A stretch of DNA of 64,000 nt from Thiobacillus sp. (GCA_021166845.1 JAJPEP010000097.1:30995-94994); one strand, 5' to 3'; shown: positions 8,328 through 17,308, counted from the first letter of the stretch. Notes: generated by a model not told the origin, from the letters alone. Translations and numbers: made by a program.

Positions 8328-9644
8328 TTATTTCTCCCCGGACATTTCGAAACGAACACCCAGCACCGTCGCATTCTTGATCCGTGCGTCGGCCCCCGGA
8401 TTGATCACATACTGGATATTCGGCTGCACGCTCAGCCAGGGCGCCATGCGCGCACGGTAGGTCGCTTCCCAAACCGATTCATGAGACGTAGCCTCCGCAC
8501 CGGCAATGGACGCGGCCAGGCGGTGCTTGTCTCCGGTGCGGGCAGTACTGTAGGACACGGCAAACTGGTCTTCGCCGCGGCCGGCAACCATTCCGCTGAG
8601 AACCAGCCCGGTCTGGAAATAACTGGAAAACTGGTTGAAATCGGCATTGGCCCGGCCATAGCGGATGAAACCGTCGGCATGACTGTCGGGATTGCGCGTT
8701 CCGCGATGAAGCGTCCGCTCGGCCAGCACATAAAAACCCTTGTTGCCCTTCCGCATCAGCGGGTCGCCCGTCCCGTCGACGTCCACCAAATCTGCAAACC
8801 GGGTGGTATAGGACCAGGCGCCGACGGCATACTTGTCAGCCAGGGCCTGTTCCCCATCTTTGGCCTTTCCCGGGATATAGCCCGCCTCGACGACACGTAA
8901 TGCGCCATCGCCATCGTTAAACTGAATGTGGGTGCCGCGCGGGTTGTCGGGGTCGCCCGGAACGCCATCCAGAACGACCGCTTGCACATAGGTTTCGGGG
9001 GTGAGGAGATAGCCCACGCGCAACCCCACGGAACTGGTGGGAAAGACCGAGGGCCCGTTCAGCCCGGTTTGGGCAAGTTCGGAGCCGATGCCGGGAGACG
9101 GGTGCAGGAAGATCCCCGTGCTATGGCTGACGTAAAACTCGGAATTGAGGTCGTACAGGCCGAAAAGCGCGGACAGCTTCTCATTTAGAAACCGCTTCTG
9201 AATCCATGCCTGGAAAAGCTTCGCGGCATTGGTATCGACCTCGATGTTGTCGACGCCCTGGCTGCTCCCGACGAGATTGGCGTTGGGTTTTCCGCCATGG
9301 CTCGCAATGCCGTGCAAGCCCACCGAAACCCCATCCCAGCCAATCAGTGCGCCCAGGTTGAAATCGAATTTGACATCGAGATTGCCCAGCGCGGTCGTTC
9401 CCTCCTTCAAGCCACCCGAGACATTGGAAATAACATCGGCCCTGTACAGAAATCCGAAAGCGATGCCGTTGTCGGCGGCAGACGTTCGTTGTGCCTCGAT
9501 TGCGGCTTCGGCGCCCATCGCGCAAGCGGGAACCACGAGCAGCGCGCCGGCAAAAAGAACAGCGGTTCTGCTGTCGGCTAACGCCTTGGCGGCGGCACCG
9601 CTCCTGAATTGACGGAGCCACATGTGGCCAGTTTTCATATGCAT
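8328..9644 (-). CDS. OprB-family carbohydrate-selective porin
   Basis: 438 aa from ATG 9642-9644 (ATG 9636-9638 is an equally possible start; an upstream ATG at 9734 would put 30 unrelated residues before the signal peptide). The signal peptide ends near CAMGAEA. The body shows alternating beta strands and OprB landmarks: AWIQKRFLNEKLSALFGLYD, YVSHSTGIFLHPSPGIGSELAQ, GLRVGYLLTPETYVQAVVLDG, and a C-terminal strand set ending ATVLGVRFEM. It should form an outer-membrane beta-barrel admitting sugars or similar small solutes. It lies downstream of the periplasmic cytochrome genes on the same strand, but a 114-nt gap separates it from the DUF2892 gene, so co-transcription is uncertain. Confidence 0.85.
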   Translation of the reverse strand: MHMKTGHMWLRQFRSGAAAKALADSRTAVLFAGALLVVPACAMGAEAAIEAQRTSAADNGIAFGFLYRADVISNVSGGLKEGTTALGNLDVKFDFNLGALIGWDGVSVGLHGIASHGGKPNANLVGSSQGVDNIEVDTNAAKLFQAWIQKRFLNEKLSALFGLYDLNSEFYVSHSTGIFLHPSPGIGSELAQTGLNGPSVFPTSSVGLRVGYLLTPETYVQAVVLDGVPGDPDNPRGTHIQFNDGDGALRVVEAGYIPGKAKDGEQALADKYAVGAWSYTTRFADLVDVDGTGDPLMRKGNKGFYVLAERTLHRGTRNPDSHADGFIRYGRANADFNQFSSYFQTGLVLSGMVAGRGEDQFAVSYSTARTGDKHRLAASIAGAEATSHESVWEATYRARMAPWLSVQPNIQYVINPGADARIKNATVLGVRFEMSGEK

Positions 9645-9758
9645 TTCTGGGTCTCGGCCTTCTTGGCCTCCACGGAAAATGGATATGCCATGATTTGCGT
9701 CAAGGCTCGACGTCTGCCGATCACCGTCAAGCATGAACGGTGGCGGCAGACGGGCTCG

Positions 9759-9962
9759 TTATTGGTTGCAGCCCCCCTCCTTGAAGCCCAGCTTGCGTAG
9801 TGTGAAGCTCAGGGGGCAGACGTTGGTAAAGCCGCTTTGAGCCAGGCTCAGCCCTGCAATTCCGGCTACCCATCCCCAGGCGGGGTTTGAATACTGCATC
9901 AGTAGTACGCTGATCGTTACTACAAGTCCCACGACAACGCGTACGATTTTGTCAACGGTCAT
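9759..9962 (-). CDS. DUF2892 (YgaP transmembrane-like) protein
   Basis: 67 aa; AAAAGGA lies 8 nt before the ATG. Two hydrophobic helices (about residues 5-24 and 28-45) are followed by NVCPLSFTLRKLGFKEGGC, the signature end of the DUF2892 family, best known as the membrane part of the rhodanese YgaP. Because a rhodanese-like domain is encoded three genes upstream in the same direction, the pair may split functions that are fused in YgaP. It is probably co-transcribed with the cytochrome gene 19 nt upstream. Confidence 0.8.
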   Translation of the reverse strand: MTVDKIVRVVVGLVVTISVLLMQYSNPAWGWVAGIAGLSLAQSGFTNVCPLSFTLRKLGFKEGGCNQ

Positions 9963-9981
9963 GTTCAGTATCCTTTTTGAC

Positions 9982-10488
9982 TCAATGTGAATGGCCTTCC
10001 GGCTGGGCGCCGGAAAAGGCCGGGAACTTATCCGTGGCGTACTGGCTGTGGCAGGCCTGGCAGCTATCCACCAGACGGGCGTAGTAGAAGCGCTGCAGTT
10101 CATAATCCTTCTGCAATGCCGCGTTGGCCAGCTTTTTCGCAGTCAGGTGGAATGCGCCATCCAGCACGAGGAATTCCGGCGGCGCTGCCTTCATCAGGTC
10201 TTTCTTGTCCTGCTCGGTCAAGCCACGTTCCAGAATGAAGCTGTCGTGAATCTGTTGCGACTGGGTGGCCACCAAAGAGTGGTCACCGACGATCAGGCCA
10301 TCGAGGATCTGCTTGGCGGCCTGCCTCACCGACAACATTTCATCGGAAAGCATCTGTTTCAGGCGGGGTGTCAGCTTCGGTCCGATTGGCTGGGGACCTT
10401 CCGCGGCCACGACCTCGATTGCGGCGCCCGCCATGATGGCCATGGCTGCGGCATATACAGCCATGCGTTTACTGTTCCTGATTTTCAT
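9982..10488 (-). CDS. Periplasmic monohaem cytochrome c
   Basis: 168 aa. The signal peptide ends near EVVAAEG. One haem site, CQACH, sits at about residues 145-149, close to the C-terminus and after a long helical domain; the tail is His-containing (PEGHSH). The placement recalls cytochrome c' and is like the cytochrome at 5026-5460, although overall similarity is low. It starts 20 nt after the next cytochrome's stop, in a minus-strand run that begins with the FadL-type gene. A role in electron transfer or gas-ligand binding is inferred. Confidence 0.8.
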   Translation of the reverse strand: MKIRNSKRMAVYAAAMAIMAGAAIEVVAAEGPQPIGPKLTPRLKQMLSDEMLSVRQAAKQILDGLIVGDHSLVATQSQQIHDSFILERGLTEQDKKDLMKAAPPEFLVLDGAFHLTAKKLANAALQKDYELQRFYYARLVDSCQACHSQYATDKFPAFSGAQPEGHSH

Positions 10489-10508
10489 TAATTACCTTTC
10501 TAGCTTGG

Positions 10509-11069
10509 TTAATCCAGCTTGACCTTTACAGACAGTGCACCGCGCAAGTCGCCCACTTGGTAGCCGCGGGCGATATCGTGCGGATATTTTTCGGACAGCT
10601 TCTGCACGACGTTCGATGGCACTTCGTTGCCACCATGACAGGTCAGGCACAACGGTTCGATTCGAATGGCTTTCATGAAGCGCGCGTATCGCACCCCTCC
10701 CTCACGGACCACTTCGTAGCGGCTGGCGTCTTCCTTGCCACGAGCGAGTTCTTTCTCGAATCCATTGAGCACTTCCTGCTCGTAAGCATCCGGCATGGCC
10801 AGGGGATTCCTGGCCTTGGAGGACACCCGCTTGATCGACCAACCCGTTTGCGCCGAAGTTTCGGCGCCCAGCTGGGCTGCCGTGGCTGAACAGGCAACGA
10901 TGCCGCCTTCGGGACCATTCTTGCTCATCTGTGCCAACAGGCCGGATTTCAACTGCTTGGCATAGCCGCCAGCGACAGCCTTGATGCTGTCCAGGGGCGG
11001 GGCTTCAGCACTCCAGGCGGGGGTATGAAACAACACTGCCACAATCGCTGTCAGTGCAAAGGGTTTCAT
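10509..11069 (-). CDS. DUF3365 (Tll0287-like) haem-binding periplasmic protein
   Basis: 186 aa from the ATG at 11067-11069, chosen because the signal peptide (ending near PAWSAEA) begins there. The body matches the DUF3365/Tll0287-like domain: IVACSATAAQLG, WSIKRVSSKARNPLAMPD, a haem motif CLTCHG near residues 142-147 and a C-terminal GDLRGALSVKVKL. Such domains are PAS-like haem modules found in sensors and periplasmic cytochromes. Here it is free-standing. Its neighbours are two other c-type cytochromes, suggesting one periplasmic redox chain. Confidence 0.85.
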   Translation of the reverse strand: MKPFALTAIVAVLFHTPAWSAEAPPLDSIKAVAGGYAKQLKSGLLAQMSKNGPEGGIVACSATAAQLGAETSAQTGWSIKRVSSKARNPLAMPDAYEQEVLNGFEKELARGKEDASRYEVVREGGVRYARFMKAIRIEPLCLTCHGGNEVPSNVVQKLSEKYPHDIARGYQVGDLRGALSVKVKLD

Positions 11070-11142
11070 AATGCGTCTCCTTGATTTCAGGTTTGCAGGC
11101 CGCCCCGGATGGGGCGGCCCAACTTCGCGGCCCAACTTCACA

Positions 11143-12342
11143 TTAATAAGCGGTCGGGTAGTTGCGCGCGATATGCCAGTCCATCATGCCATCCGCCATG
11201 TAGCCGACTTTGTAACCTGCTTCAGCCAGCGCCTTCGCCGGTGCCAGACCCTGCGAGCCGAACATGTCGATGACGATAATCTCCTTGTCCTTCGGCAGCT
11301 GCTTCATCTTTGCGTCGATTTCCTCCGGACGGATATGCGTGGCGCCCGGGATGTGGCCCATGATGCGGAAGGCGATGTCGCTCTGCAGGTCCAGCAGGAG
11401 AACATCAGGTTTCTTGGCTTCCCATATCGATCTGATTTCGGGCGTACTGTAGAACTTCACGCCGGCGGACCGGGCCTCAACCTCGCCGCGGCGTATGTTC
11501 TTGGGATCTGCCCATACTTTTTCCCAGGTGCGCAGGTATTGAACGATCGACCAAATCTGGTCTTTGCTGAGCTTGTCTTCGAAGGTCGGCATCACGATGG
11601 GGGCGCCGGGTTTTTGTGGCGGTCCGCCCTTGACGATCTCGAAGTGCTCATGATCGCTGTGCAGCGACAGGTAGGACTTCATCACGACGGGAGGAAAGCG
11701 CCCCTGGCCATCCATGCCGTGGCACGCGGCGCAAACGCCCTCGAACAGTTTCTTGCCATCACCAGGATTCTTGCCACTGATGCTCTTTAAGCTGCTGGCG
11801 ATGAAATAATCCGGCTTGTCCTTTGCCGCAATCGTATTCGGCGGAGCGATTTGCTCATGAAAATCGTTCACGACAAATTCAAGCAAGGCGAAAGTGGGCG
11901 TCTTTTTCCAGTCCACGCCAAACAGCCCGCCATGCTTTTGCAGATAGCTTTCCATGTCCCTGTGAGTAAGGTTCATTTTATCGATGCGCTTGACAAGATC
12001 CGGGCCGAGCGTTTTCTTGATCCGGTCCATATATGTCGTCTCGATGTTCGAGTCGTCACCGCTCCTCACCATAGCCGGATTGGGATCGTACACACGACGC
12101 AGCGGACGGAAATAGAGTGCCAGGCGGAACACCTGCTGCATTTCGAGCTGGTCGCGTTCATTGGCGAGCAACATCGCCGCACCCAGCGCCAGATTTTCCA
12201 CCGGGGATAGCGCTTCGGCGTGGGATGCCGTCTTCGCGGCGCTTGCCATTTTTATCGGCGCCGGTTGCTGTGCATCCGCCGCCCAGGCCGGAGCCTGCAA
12301 CAGGATTGCGGCAAGAGTGGTAAGAACATAGGTTTTTTTCAT
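11143..12342 (-). CDS. Cytochrome c - rhodanese-like domain fusion, catalytic Cys absent
   Basis: 399 aa with a signal peptide ending PAWAADA. Residues ~50-190 are helical and of unknown family. A class I-type cytochrome c domain follows, with CAACHGMDGQG at about residue 207 and a likely Met ligand in IVMPTFEDKLS. Residues ~300-399 form a rhodanese fold (LLLDLQSDIAFRIMGHIPGATHI, then GYMADGMMDW). The active-site loop, normally starting with Cys after the beta strand, reads IIVIDMFGSQG, so Asp replaces the nucleophilic Cys. The domain should therefore not transfer sulfur by the usual route and may bind a ligand or partner. It is central to the minus-strand cytochrome cluster. Confidence 0.85.
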   Translation of the reverse strand: MKKTYVLTTLAAILLQAPAWAADAQQPAPIKMASAAKTASHAEALSPVENLALGAAMLLANERDQLEMQQVFRLALYFRPLRRVYDPNPAMVRSGDDSNIETTYMDRIKKTLGPDLVKRIDKMNLTHRDMESYLQKHGGLFGVDWKKTPTFALLEFVVNDFHEQIAPPNTIAAKDKPDYFIASSLKSISGKNPGDGKKLFEGVCAACHGMDGQGRFPPVVMKSYLSLHSDHEHFEIVKGGPPQKPGAPIVMPTFEDKLSKDQIWSIVQYLRTWEKVWADPKNIRRGEVEARSAGVKFYSTPEIRSIWEAKKPDVLLLDLQSDIAFRIMGHIPGATHIRPEEIDAKMKQLPKDKEIIVIDMFGSQGLAPAKALAEAGYKVGYMADGMMDWHIARNYPTAY

Positions 12343-12427
12343 TTCGGTCTCCTTGATTGAGTGACTATTCGATTGGTTTGGGTTGAACGGTTCGAGTAAG
12401 CGGCTTTGCGCACGCTACAGACCGATA

Positions 12428-12928
12428 TTATTTAATGACTGTTTTATTCAGCGCCTCCACTGCCTTTAGTGCGGCAACATGGTCCGGATTGAGGTTCTTC
12501 ATGCCCCCTTTTGGAACCCGTGTGCCGCTCGACATCATGAATCCCATCAGGTCGCCTGTAGTCGGTTTCTCGGTCTTGATCATGGCGACCAATTCACGGC
12601 CAAGCGCGTTTTCCACCTCGCGCCGGGCGCTATTGATTTCCGCGGGCGGCGCCTTGGCCCCGATCAGGTCTGCAAGCTTCCGCCAGCGGCGTGCGGTCTC
12701 GGCGCGACTCCCGGGAGGCACCAATTCAGGCGTCTCCTTCAGCGCCTTCATTACACCCAGCGCCAGTTGTGTATGGGGACTCAAGGCGTCGTAATATTCA
12801 GTTTCCCAGCCCGTATCGGGCACGGCCGGCCCCATGGCCGGCCCCATGCAGCCCGTCGCCGTGAGCGTAATCGCGCTGCCCAGCGCCACGGTCAAAAAAG
12901 CCTTGCCTAAGAATCCGCGATGTTTCAT
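12428..12928 (-). CDS. Hypothetical lipoprotein
   Basis: 166 aa from ATG 12926-12928, preceded at 6 nt by GGAG; an in-frame ATG 12 nt upstream has its ribosome site too close. A lipobox TLTATGC lies near residue 27, so the mature protein should be lipid-anchored. The rest is helical and charged, without Cys, rich in Lys/Glu, with a Met-rich spot (DLMGFMMSSG). I do not recognise a family. It lies between the FadL-type channel and the cytochrome-rhodanese gene on one strand, and is likely part of the same envelope system. Confidence 0.65.
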   Translation of the reverse strand: MKHRGFLGKAFLTVALGSAITLTATGCMGPAMGPAVPDTGWETEYYDALSPHTQLALGVMKALKETPELVPPGSRAETARRWRKLADLIGAKAPPAEINSARREVENALGRELVAMIKTEKPTTGDLMGFMMSSGTRVPKGGMKNLNPDHVAALKAVEALNKTVIK

Positions 12929-12971
12929 TTCGATCTCCATCCTCTGACGATAAATACGATTGGTTCTGGCT

Positions 12972-14174
12972 TTAATGCTGGTAGGTAAACTGCAGGGTCG
13001 CCAGGTTGGTTTCGAAGCTCACCGTGGTCGGCGCTCCTACACTGGCGGTCATTTCGCTCTGGAAGCCGTGGATGACAGAAAAGCTTAGCGATGAATGCCT
13101 GGTTACATTGGCCGTCACACCCGCCGACAGATGATGTTCAATGATGGCGGTGACGCCGGTATTGTTGTTGATGTCCGCTTCATCGAGCGGCGAGTTGCCG
13201 AAGTTGTAACCGGCCATCAGGATGAACCTGTCGGACAACCGGTATTTGGCCCCCAGACCCAGCACGTATTGGTCGTCCCAGCCGTAGGCAATGTTTATGT
13301 TTTGCGCCGCCGTCGGGCCATACAGCACGGAGGAAGTTCGTACGCCGCTGTAATCGACCCACTTCAGGTCGGCTTCCAGTTGCAGTTTGTCGGTTGGCCG
13401 GTGGGAAATGCCGATCGCGACAGTCTGAGGATCCTCAAACGAAAGCCCCCATTTGCCGTCATCCATGTTCCACTGCAGATCCTCTGTGTAGGACCGACTG
13501 GTGTACGCGGCGCCGAAGTTCGTGCGGTCGTTGATCTTGTAGGTCGTTCCCAGTACGAAAGATCCGCCATAAGCGACATCGGTCGGGAAGTTCAGGGACT
13601 TGGGCGGCGTGGTCGGTGTCGCAGTGGTTTTATCGAAACCCTTGGCGGACATTTGATTCACCACCAGGCTCAGGCCGGCGCCGACCGAAAGCTTGTCGCT
13701 GGCTTTATAGGCAATGCTGGGGCCGATGCGCATAGACATCCGGCTGGACACGATTGCGGCATAGGTATTGCCTAACTTGAAAGCCTCGGCCGGGAAGTCC
13801 ACTCCGCCGCCGGATATCGGATAGGCGCCGACGCTGATGGTGTAATCCGGGCCAAGCAATTCACTTTGAAAGGCAAATCCACCAGTTGCCATGACATAGG
13901 CCTCGCTGTCGCTATCCACCCCATTCATGCTTCGCATCGGGTTAAGAACCGACAGGTTCATATCGAAACGGGACTTCTGGTCACCCATGTTGAGGAAGGA
14001 CAAACCAGCCGGATTGGTAAGCGCGGTAGTCACGTCCTGCGGCGTGGCGACAACCGCGCCACCCATGGCATTGGACAAGGCGCTTAACCCCACCACCTGA
14101 TCCGCGTTGTTTGCAAAAACGGCTCCCGAAACCAGCATGCCGGCGAAGATTGCGATTGATATATTGGTCTTCAT
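12972..14174 (-). CDS. FadL/OmpP1/TodX-family outer-membrane channel
   Basis: 400 aa. A signal peptide ending AVFANNADQ is followed by the FadL-family N-terminal plug (VGLSALSNAMGGAVVATPQDVTTALTNPAGLSF), with its typical NPAG motif, then about fourteen amphipathic strands and a C-terminal LATLQFTYQH ending in an aromatic-rich strand. The family imports hydrophobic compounds (fatty acids, toluene and similar) through the outer membrane. An AGGAGG site precedes the ATG. It is the first gene of the minus-strand cytochrome cluster, with a 402-nt upstream region carrying two dyads. The substrate is unknown. Confidence 0.88.
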   Translation of the reverse strand: MKTNISIAIFAGMLVSGAVFANNADQVVGLSALSNAMGGAVVATPQDVTTALTNPAGLSFLNMGDQKSRFDMNLSVLNPMRSMNGVDSDSEAYVMATGGFAFQSELLGPDYTISVGAYPISGGGVDFPAEAFKLGNTYAAIVSSRMSMRIGPSIAYKASDKLSVGAGLSLVVNQMSAKGFDKTTATPTTPPKSLNFPTDVAYGGSFVLGTTYKINDRTNFGAAYTSRSYTEDLQWNMDDGKWGLSFEDPQTVAIGISHRPTDKLQLEADLKWVDYSGVRTSSVLYGPTAAQNINIAYGWDDQYVLGLGAKYRLSDRFILMAGYNFGNSPLDEADINNNTGVTAIIEHHLSAGVTANVTRHSSLSFSVIHGFQSEMTASVGAPTTVSFETNLATLQFTYQH

Positions 14175-14576
14175 TGCTCCATCCTCCTTATTATTGGGTA
14201 AGTAAAGCTGGGGGCCTTATTAGGACAACCGGCGATTTCTCGGCTCTTGTTTGAACGTGTTGCAAAGATACGGCATGGCCGTTACCCGGAAAATTTCCCG
14301 GGCGAAACGGTTTGGTGACAGTTTGTTACAGCATGCGGAAGAAGAAAGAAGGGACGGACTTTCTCTGAACCGGCGACCTTGCCCAGTGTCATATCGCGCG
14401 TGCGATGTCGCATGATGTAGCGCTAGACTCGCAATCTTTTTCAGGCTGCGTGATGGATTTCCAGTGACGCTGAAAGCGAGGAATTGGTGGTCGTTGCGCG
14501 TAAAGGCTCGCACCCGCCCCGGAAGTCCCAGTAGAAGATGAGATCAGTGCACCGATTTGCATGGGTGAACCAGAAA
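14175..14576. promoter_or_regulatory. Divergent control region with two dyads
   Basis: 402 nt without a supportable gene between the FadL-type gene and the patatin gene. It holds an imperfect dyad at 14285-14302 (CCCGG...CCGGG around AAATTT, 16 of 18 positions symmetric) and overlapping palindromes at 14393-14412 (ATCGC-GCGT-GCGAT and TGCGA-TG-TCGCA). These look like operator sites for a dimeric regulator, but I cannot assign a protein. No convincing -35/-10 pair was found on either strand. Confidence 0.4.
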
Positions 14577-15986
14577 ATGACCAAGCAGCCATCAAAATCC
14601 GAACTGGCAGGACGCTTCGTCCAGTTGCTGGCTCTGGCAGCCGTCCTGTTGTCCGCAGGCTGCGCGCATTACCCGCCGAACATGCCGCTGGATCGGCATG
14701 ACCCGGCCTATGGCTATCGTTTCACGAATCTCGCCAGCCCCGACAAGGCCGACGACATGCTGGTTGTCGTGACCTTCTCGGGCGGCGGCACCCGTGCCGC
14801 CGCCATGGCCTATGGCGTCCTTGAGCACCTCGCCAACACTGAAGTCACCCGAAAAGGAAAGCCCAGGCGCCTGCTCGATGAAGTCGACATTATTTCCTCC
14901 GTGTCCGGCGGCAGTTTCACTTCCGCCTACTACGCCCTCTACGGCGACCGAATTTTCAGCGATTTCGAGAGCCGGTTTCTGAAACGGGATGTTCAGGGAG
15001 AACTCACCCGCAAGATGCTCGCCCCGGTCAACCTGGCGCGCGCCTCGTCGCCGAAATTCGGCAGGATCGATCTGGTGGCCGAATATCTCGACGACGAGAT
15101 TTTTCATCATGGCGCCTATGGCGATCTGGTCACGCGGGGGCGGCGTCCCTTTGTGACGATCAATGCCAGCGATATGTCGCTGGGCACGCGTTTCGAATTC
15201 ACCCAGGATCAGTTCGATCTGCTCTGCTCCGATCTTTCGTCGTTTCCTCTGGCGCGCGCCGTGGCGGCTTCCAGCGCTGTGCCCATCGTATTCAGCCCGC
15301 TTACCGTCCGGAACTACAGCGGCAAATGCGGCTACCAGGAACCCGCTGCGCAGCACGTTGGCGAAGAAAACCGCGGCGCATCGTCCCGGCAGGTCTACAA
15401 GGCCGCCGAGGTGCGCTCCTATCTCGATTCCGGAGCCAGGCCATACATTCACCTGCTGGATGGTGGAATCACCGACAATATCGGCCTGCGCGGGATGCTG
15501 GACCAGGTAGCTGCTCACGACAATCCCCTGAATCTCGCCCGCGCCATGCGACTCGAACGGTTTCACAAGGCGGTGCTGATCATCGTCAATGCCGAGACGG
15601 CCCCGGATCTGTCTCTCGATCGCAGGGAGGAGGTGCCGACGGTCACCCAGGTATTCAGGGCCATCAAGGACATCCCCATCAACCGCTATTCGTTTGAAAC
15701 CATCGAACTCCTCAAGGCAAACTTCGAGGGCTGGGCCAGGCAGATGCGCAGCCAAAAATCCGGGGGGGAACAGGCCGATGGGGCGGAAGAAGAATTTGAT
15801 TTCTACCTGGTCGAAGTGACATTCGACGCGATCAAGGATCCTGCCGAGCGCAATTCATTTCGCAGGATCCCGACATCGTACACATTGTCCGCGGACACCG
15901 TGGACCGGTTGCGCGCGCTGGGGCCCAGATTGATCAAGGAGTCGAATGATTACCAAAGGTTGCTGCTTGATCTGCGGCGTAACTGA
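14577..15986 (+). CDS. Patatin-like phospholipase lipoprotein
   Basis: 469 aa from ATG 14577 (an ATG at 14538 would only extend the signal peptide). The lipobox LLSAGC near residue 30 predicts a lipoprotein. The patatin domain shows the oxyanion loop FSGGGTRAAAMAYG (about residues 70-83), the nucleophile elbow SVSGGSF (G-x-S-x-G type, Ser near residue 121) and the catalytic Asp in LLDGGITDN (about residue 307). It should hydrolyse acyl esters of lipids at the envelope. An AAG-rich insert (QKSGGEQADGAEEE) lies before the C-terminal beta part. It stands alone, followed by a TetR gene. Confidence 0.85.
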   Translation: MTKQPSKSELAGRFVQLLALAAVLLSAGCAHYPPNMPLDRHDPAYGYRFTNLASPDKADDMLVVVTFSGGGTRAAAMAYGVLEHLANTEVTRKGKPRRLLDEVDIISSVSGGSFTSAYYALYGDRIFSDFESRFLKRDVQGELTRKMLAPVNLARASSPKFGRIDLVAEYLDDEIFHHGAYGDLVTRGRRPFVTINASDMSLGTRFEFTQDQFDLLCSDLSSFPLARAVAASSAVPIVFSPLTVRNYSGKCGYQEPAAQHVGEENRGASSRQVYKAAEVRSYLDSGARPYIHLLDGGITDNIGLRGMLDQVAAHDNPLNLARAMRLERFHKAVLIIVNAETAPDLSLDRREEVPTVTQVFRAIKDIPINRYSFETIELLKANFEGWARQMRSQKSGGEQADGAEEEFDFYLVEVTFDAIKDPAERNSFRRIPTSYTLSADTVDRLRALGPRLIKESNDYQRLLLDLRRN

Positions 15987-16116
15987 CAACTCGTCACCTC
16001 ATGGAAATGTGCCTGCGGCACGCGCAACGAAAAGCATTACCGGCCCGCCAGTGCCGTCATGGCATCCGCGCCCGGAGATTTTGAAATCACGTGAAACACG
16101 GACAAGGAAAACAGCG

Positions 16117-16746
16117 ATGAACGAACACAGACAACGACTGTCGGCGGAAGAGCGCCAGGAAGAAATCATCAAAGCCGCCGTGGAACTTGCCGGCGAGCAG
16201 GGCGTGGATGACGTGACGACGCAGGACATGGCAAACGCCGTGGGCATCACGCAGGGTGCGATTTTCCGCCATTTCCCCACCAAGGACATGATCTGGCTGG
16301 CGGTTGTCCACTGGGTGCGGGGGCGGCTGATGAGCGTGGTGGATACGGCGGCCGATCAGGGCAGCGATCCGCTCGATTCCCTGGAGAAGATGTTTTTCGC
16401 CCACCTGGGTTTCGTCGACAAGGTGCCGGCGATCCCCAAGCTGATATTTACCGATCAACTGCTGAAGAAAAACCCGAAGATCAAGGAACTGATTCGCAGC
16501 ATTCTGGCGGATTACGAGGCCAAGGTGGCCGGTCTCATTACCCAGGCCAAGTCGCAGAACCTTGTTCGCCCGGATCTGGACGAACACGGCGCCGCCATCA
16601 TGTTCACCGGCATCATTCAAGGTCTGGTGATACGCGTTTCCATTATAGGAGCACGAAAATCACTGATTGCCGAGGGAAAGCTGGCTTTCCCCATTTTTCT
16701 TCACGGTATCGGCAGCGCGCGCATGTGCGGTGCGAAACAGGATTAA
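16117..16746 (+). CDS. TetR/AcrR-family regulator
   Basis: 209 aa from ATG 16117 with AAGGA 8 nt before. The N-terminal HTH is intact: ERQEEIIKAAVELAGEQGVDDVTTQDMANAVGITQGAIFRHFPTKDMIW would span about residues 12-60, with the recognition-helix pattern G.TQGAIFRHF. The C-terminal ligand domain (about residues 85-200) resembles the HTH-less protein at 3018-3605. A small perfect palindrome TCACGTGA (16087-16094) lies just before the start and could be part of its operator. The membrane protein gene downstream (16900) is a near-copy of the one at 3656, so regulator plus membrane protein occur as a duplicated module. Confidence 0.9.
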   Translation: MNEHRQRLSAEERQEEIIKAAVELAGEQGVDDVTTQDMANAVGITQGAIFRHFPTKDMIWLAVVHWVRGRLMSVVDTAADQGSDPLDSLEKMFFAHLGFVDKVPAIPKLIFTDQLLKKNPKIKELIRSILADYEAKVAGLITQAKSQNLVRPDLDEHGAAIMFTGIIQGLVIRVSIIGARKSLIAEGKLAFPIFLHGIGSARMCGAKQD

Positions 16747-16899
16747 ACGTCTGGGATTTCCAGCCGGTGAAATCGATGCGGACCGTGAAGCCCGCAGGGG
16801 GCGGCCCGAAGTTGCTCCGGGGTAAAATCAACGGCAAGGTGCGTCCGACAGGCATTTTCTCAAACCGGATCCAGAATAACTGCAATCACATCAATAAAT

Positions 16900-17304
16900 A
16901 TGCCATCGCATACACCACGCGGCGTCTCGATCTGGGTGATTTCCCTCATCGCAATCGGGTTCGGCCTGCTGACCATCAAGGAAGGCGGCACGATCCTGTT
17001 CGGCGACGCGGCAGCGCGCGCCGCGGCCGGGAATTACGTGCCGTTCGTGCTGTGGTTCAACTTTTTGGCGGGCTTCGCCTATGTCATCGCCGGCATCGGG
17101 CTGTGGCGGCAGCAGCGCTGGGCCGCGTGGCTGACCGTTGCCATAGCCGCGGCGACGGCGCTCGCGTTCGCGGCCTTCGGCGCGCACATTTTTTCCGCTG
17201 GCGCCTACGAGCAGCGCACGGTGATCGCCATGAGCCTGCGCACGCTGGTGTGGGCGGCGATCGCAGGACTTGCCTTCCGCAGACTGTTGCGAAACCCGGT
17301 GTGA
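16900..17304 (+). CDS. Four-helix inner-membrane protein, copy B
   Basis: 134 aa, very similar along its whole length to the protein at 3656-4084, with four hydrophobic helices. The ATG at 16900 has no clear ribosome site, unlike copy A, but the alignment of both N-termini supports it. The 153-nt gap from the TetR gene includes a possible TAAAAT -10 without a matching -35. Its function is unknown. It ends 4 nt before the beta-CASP nuclease gene, so the two may be co-translated. Confidence 0.8.
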   Translation: MPSHTPRGVSIWVISLIAIGFGLLTIKEGGTILFGDAAARAAAGNYVPFVLWFNFLAGFAYVIAGIGLWRQQRWAAWLTVAIAAATALAFAAFGAHIFSAGAYEQRTVIAMSLRTLVWAAIAGLAFRRLLRNPV

Positions 17305-17308
17305 CATC

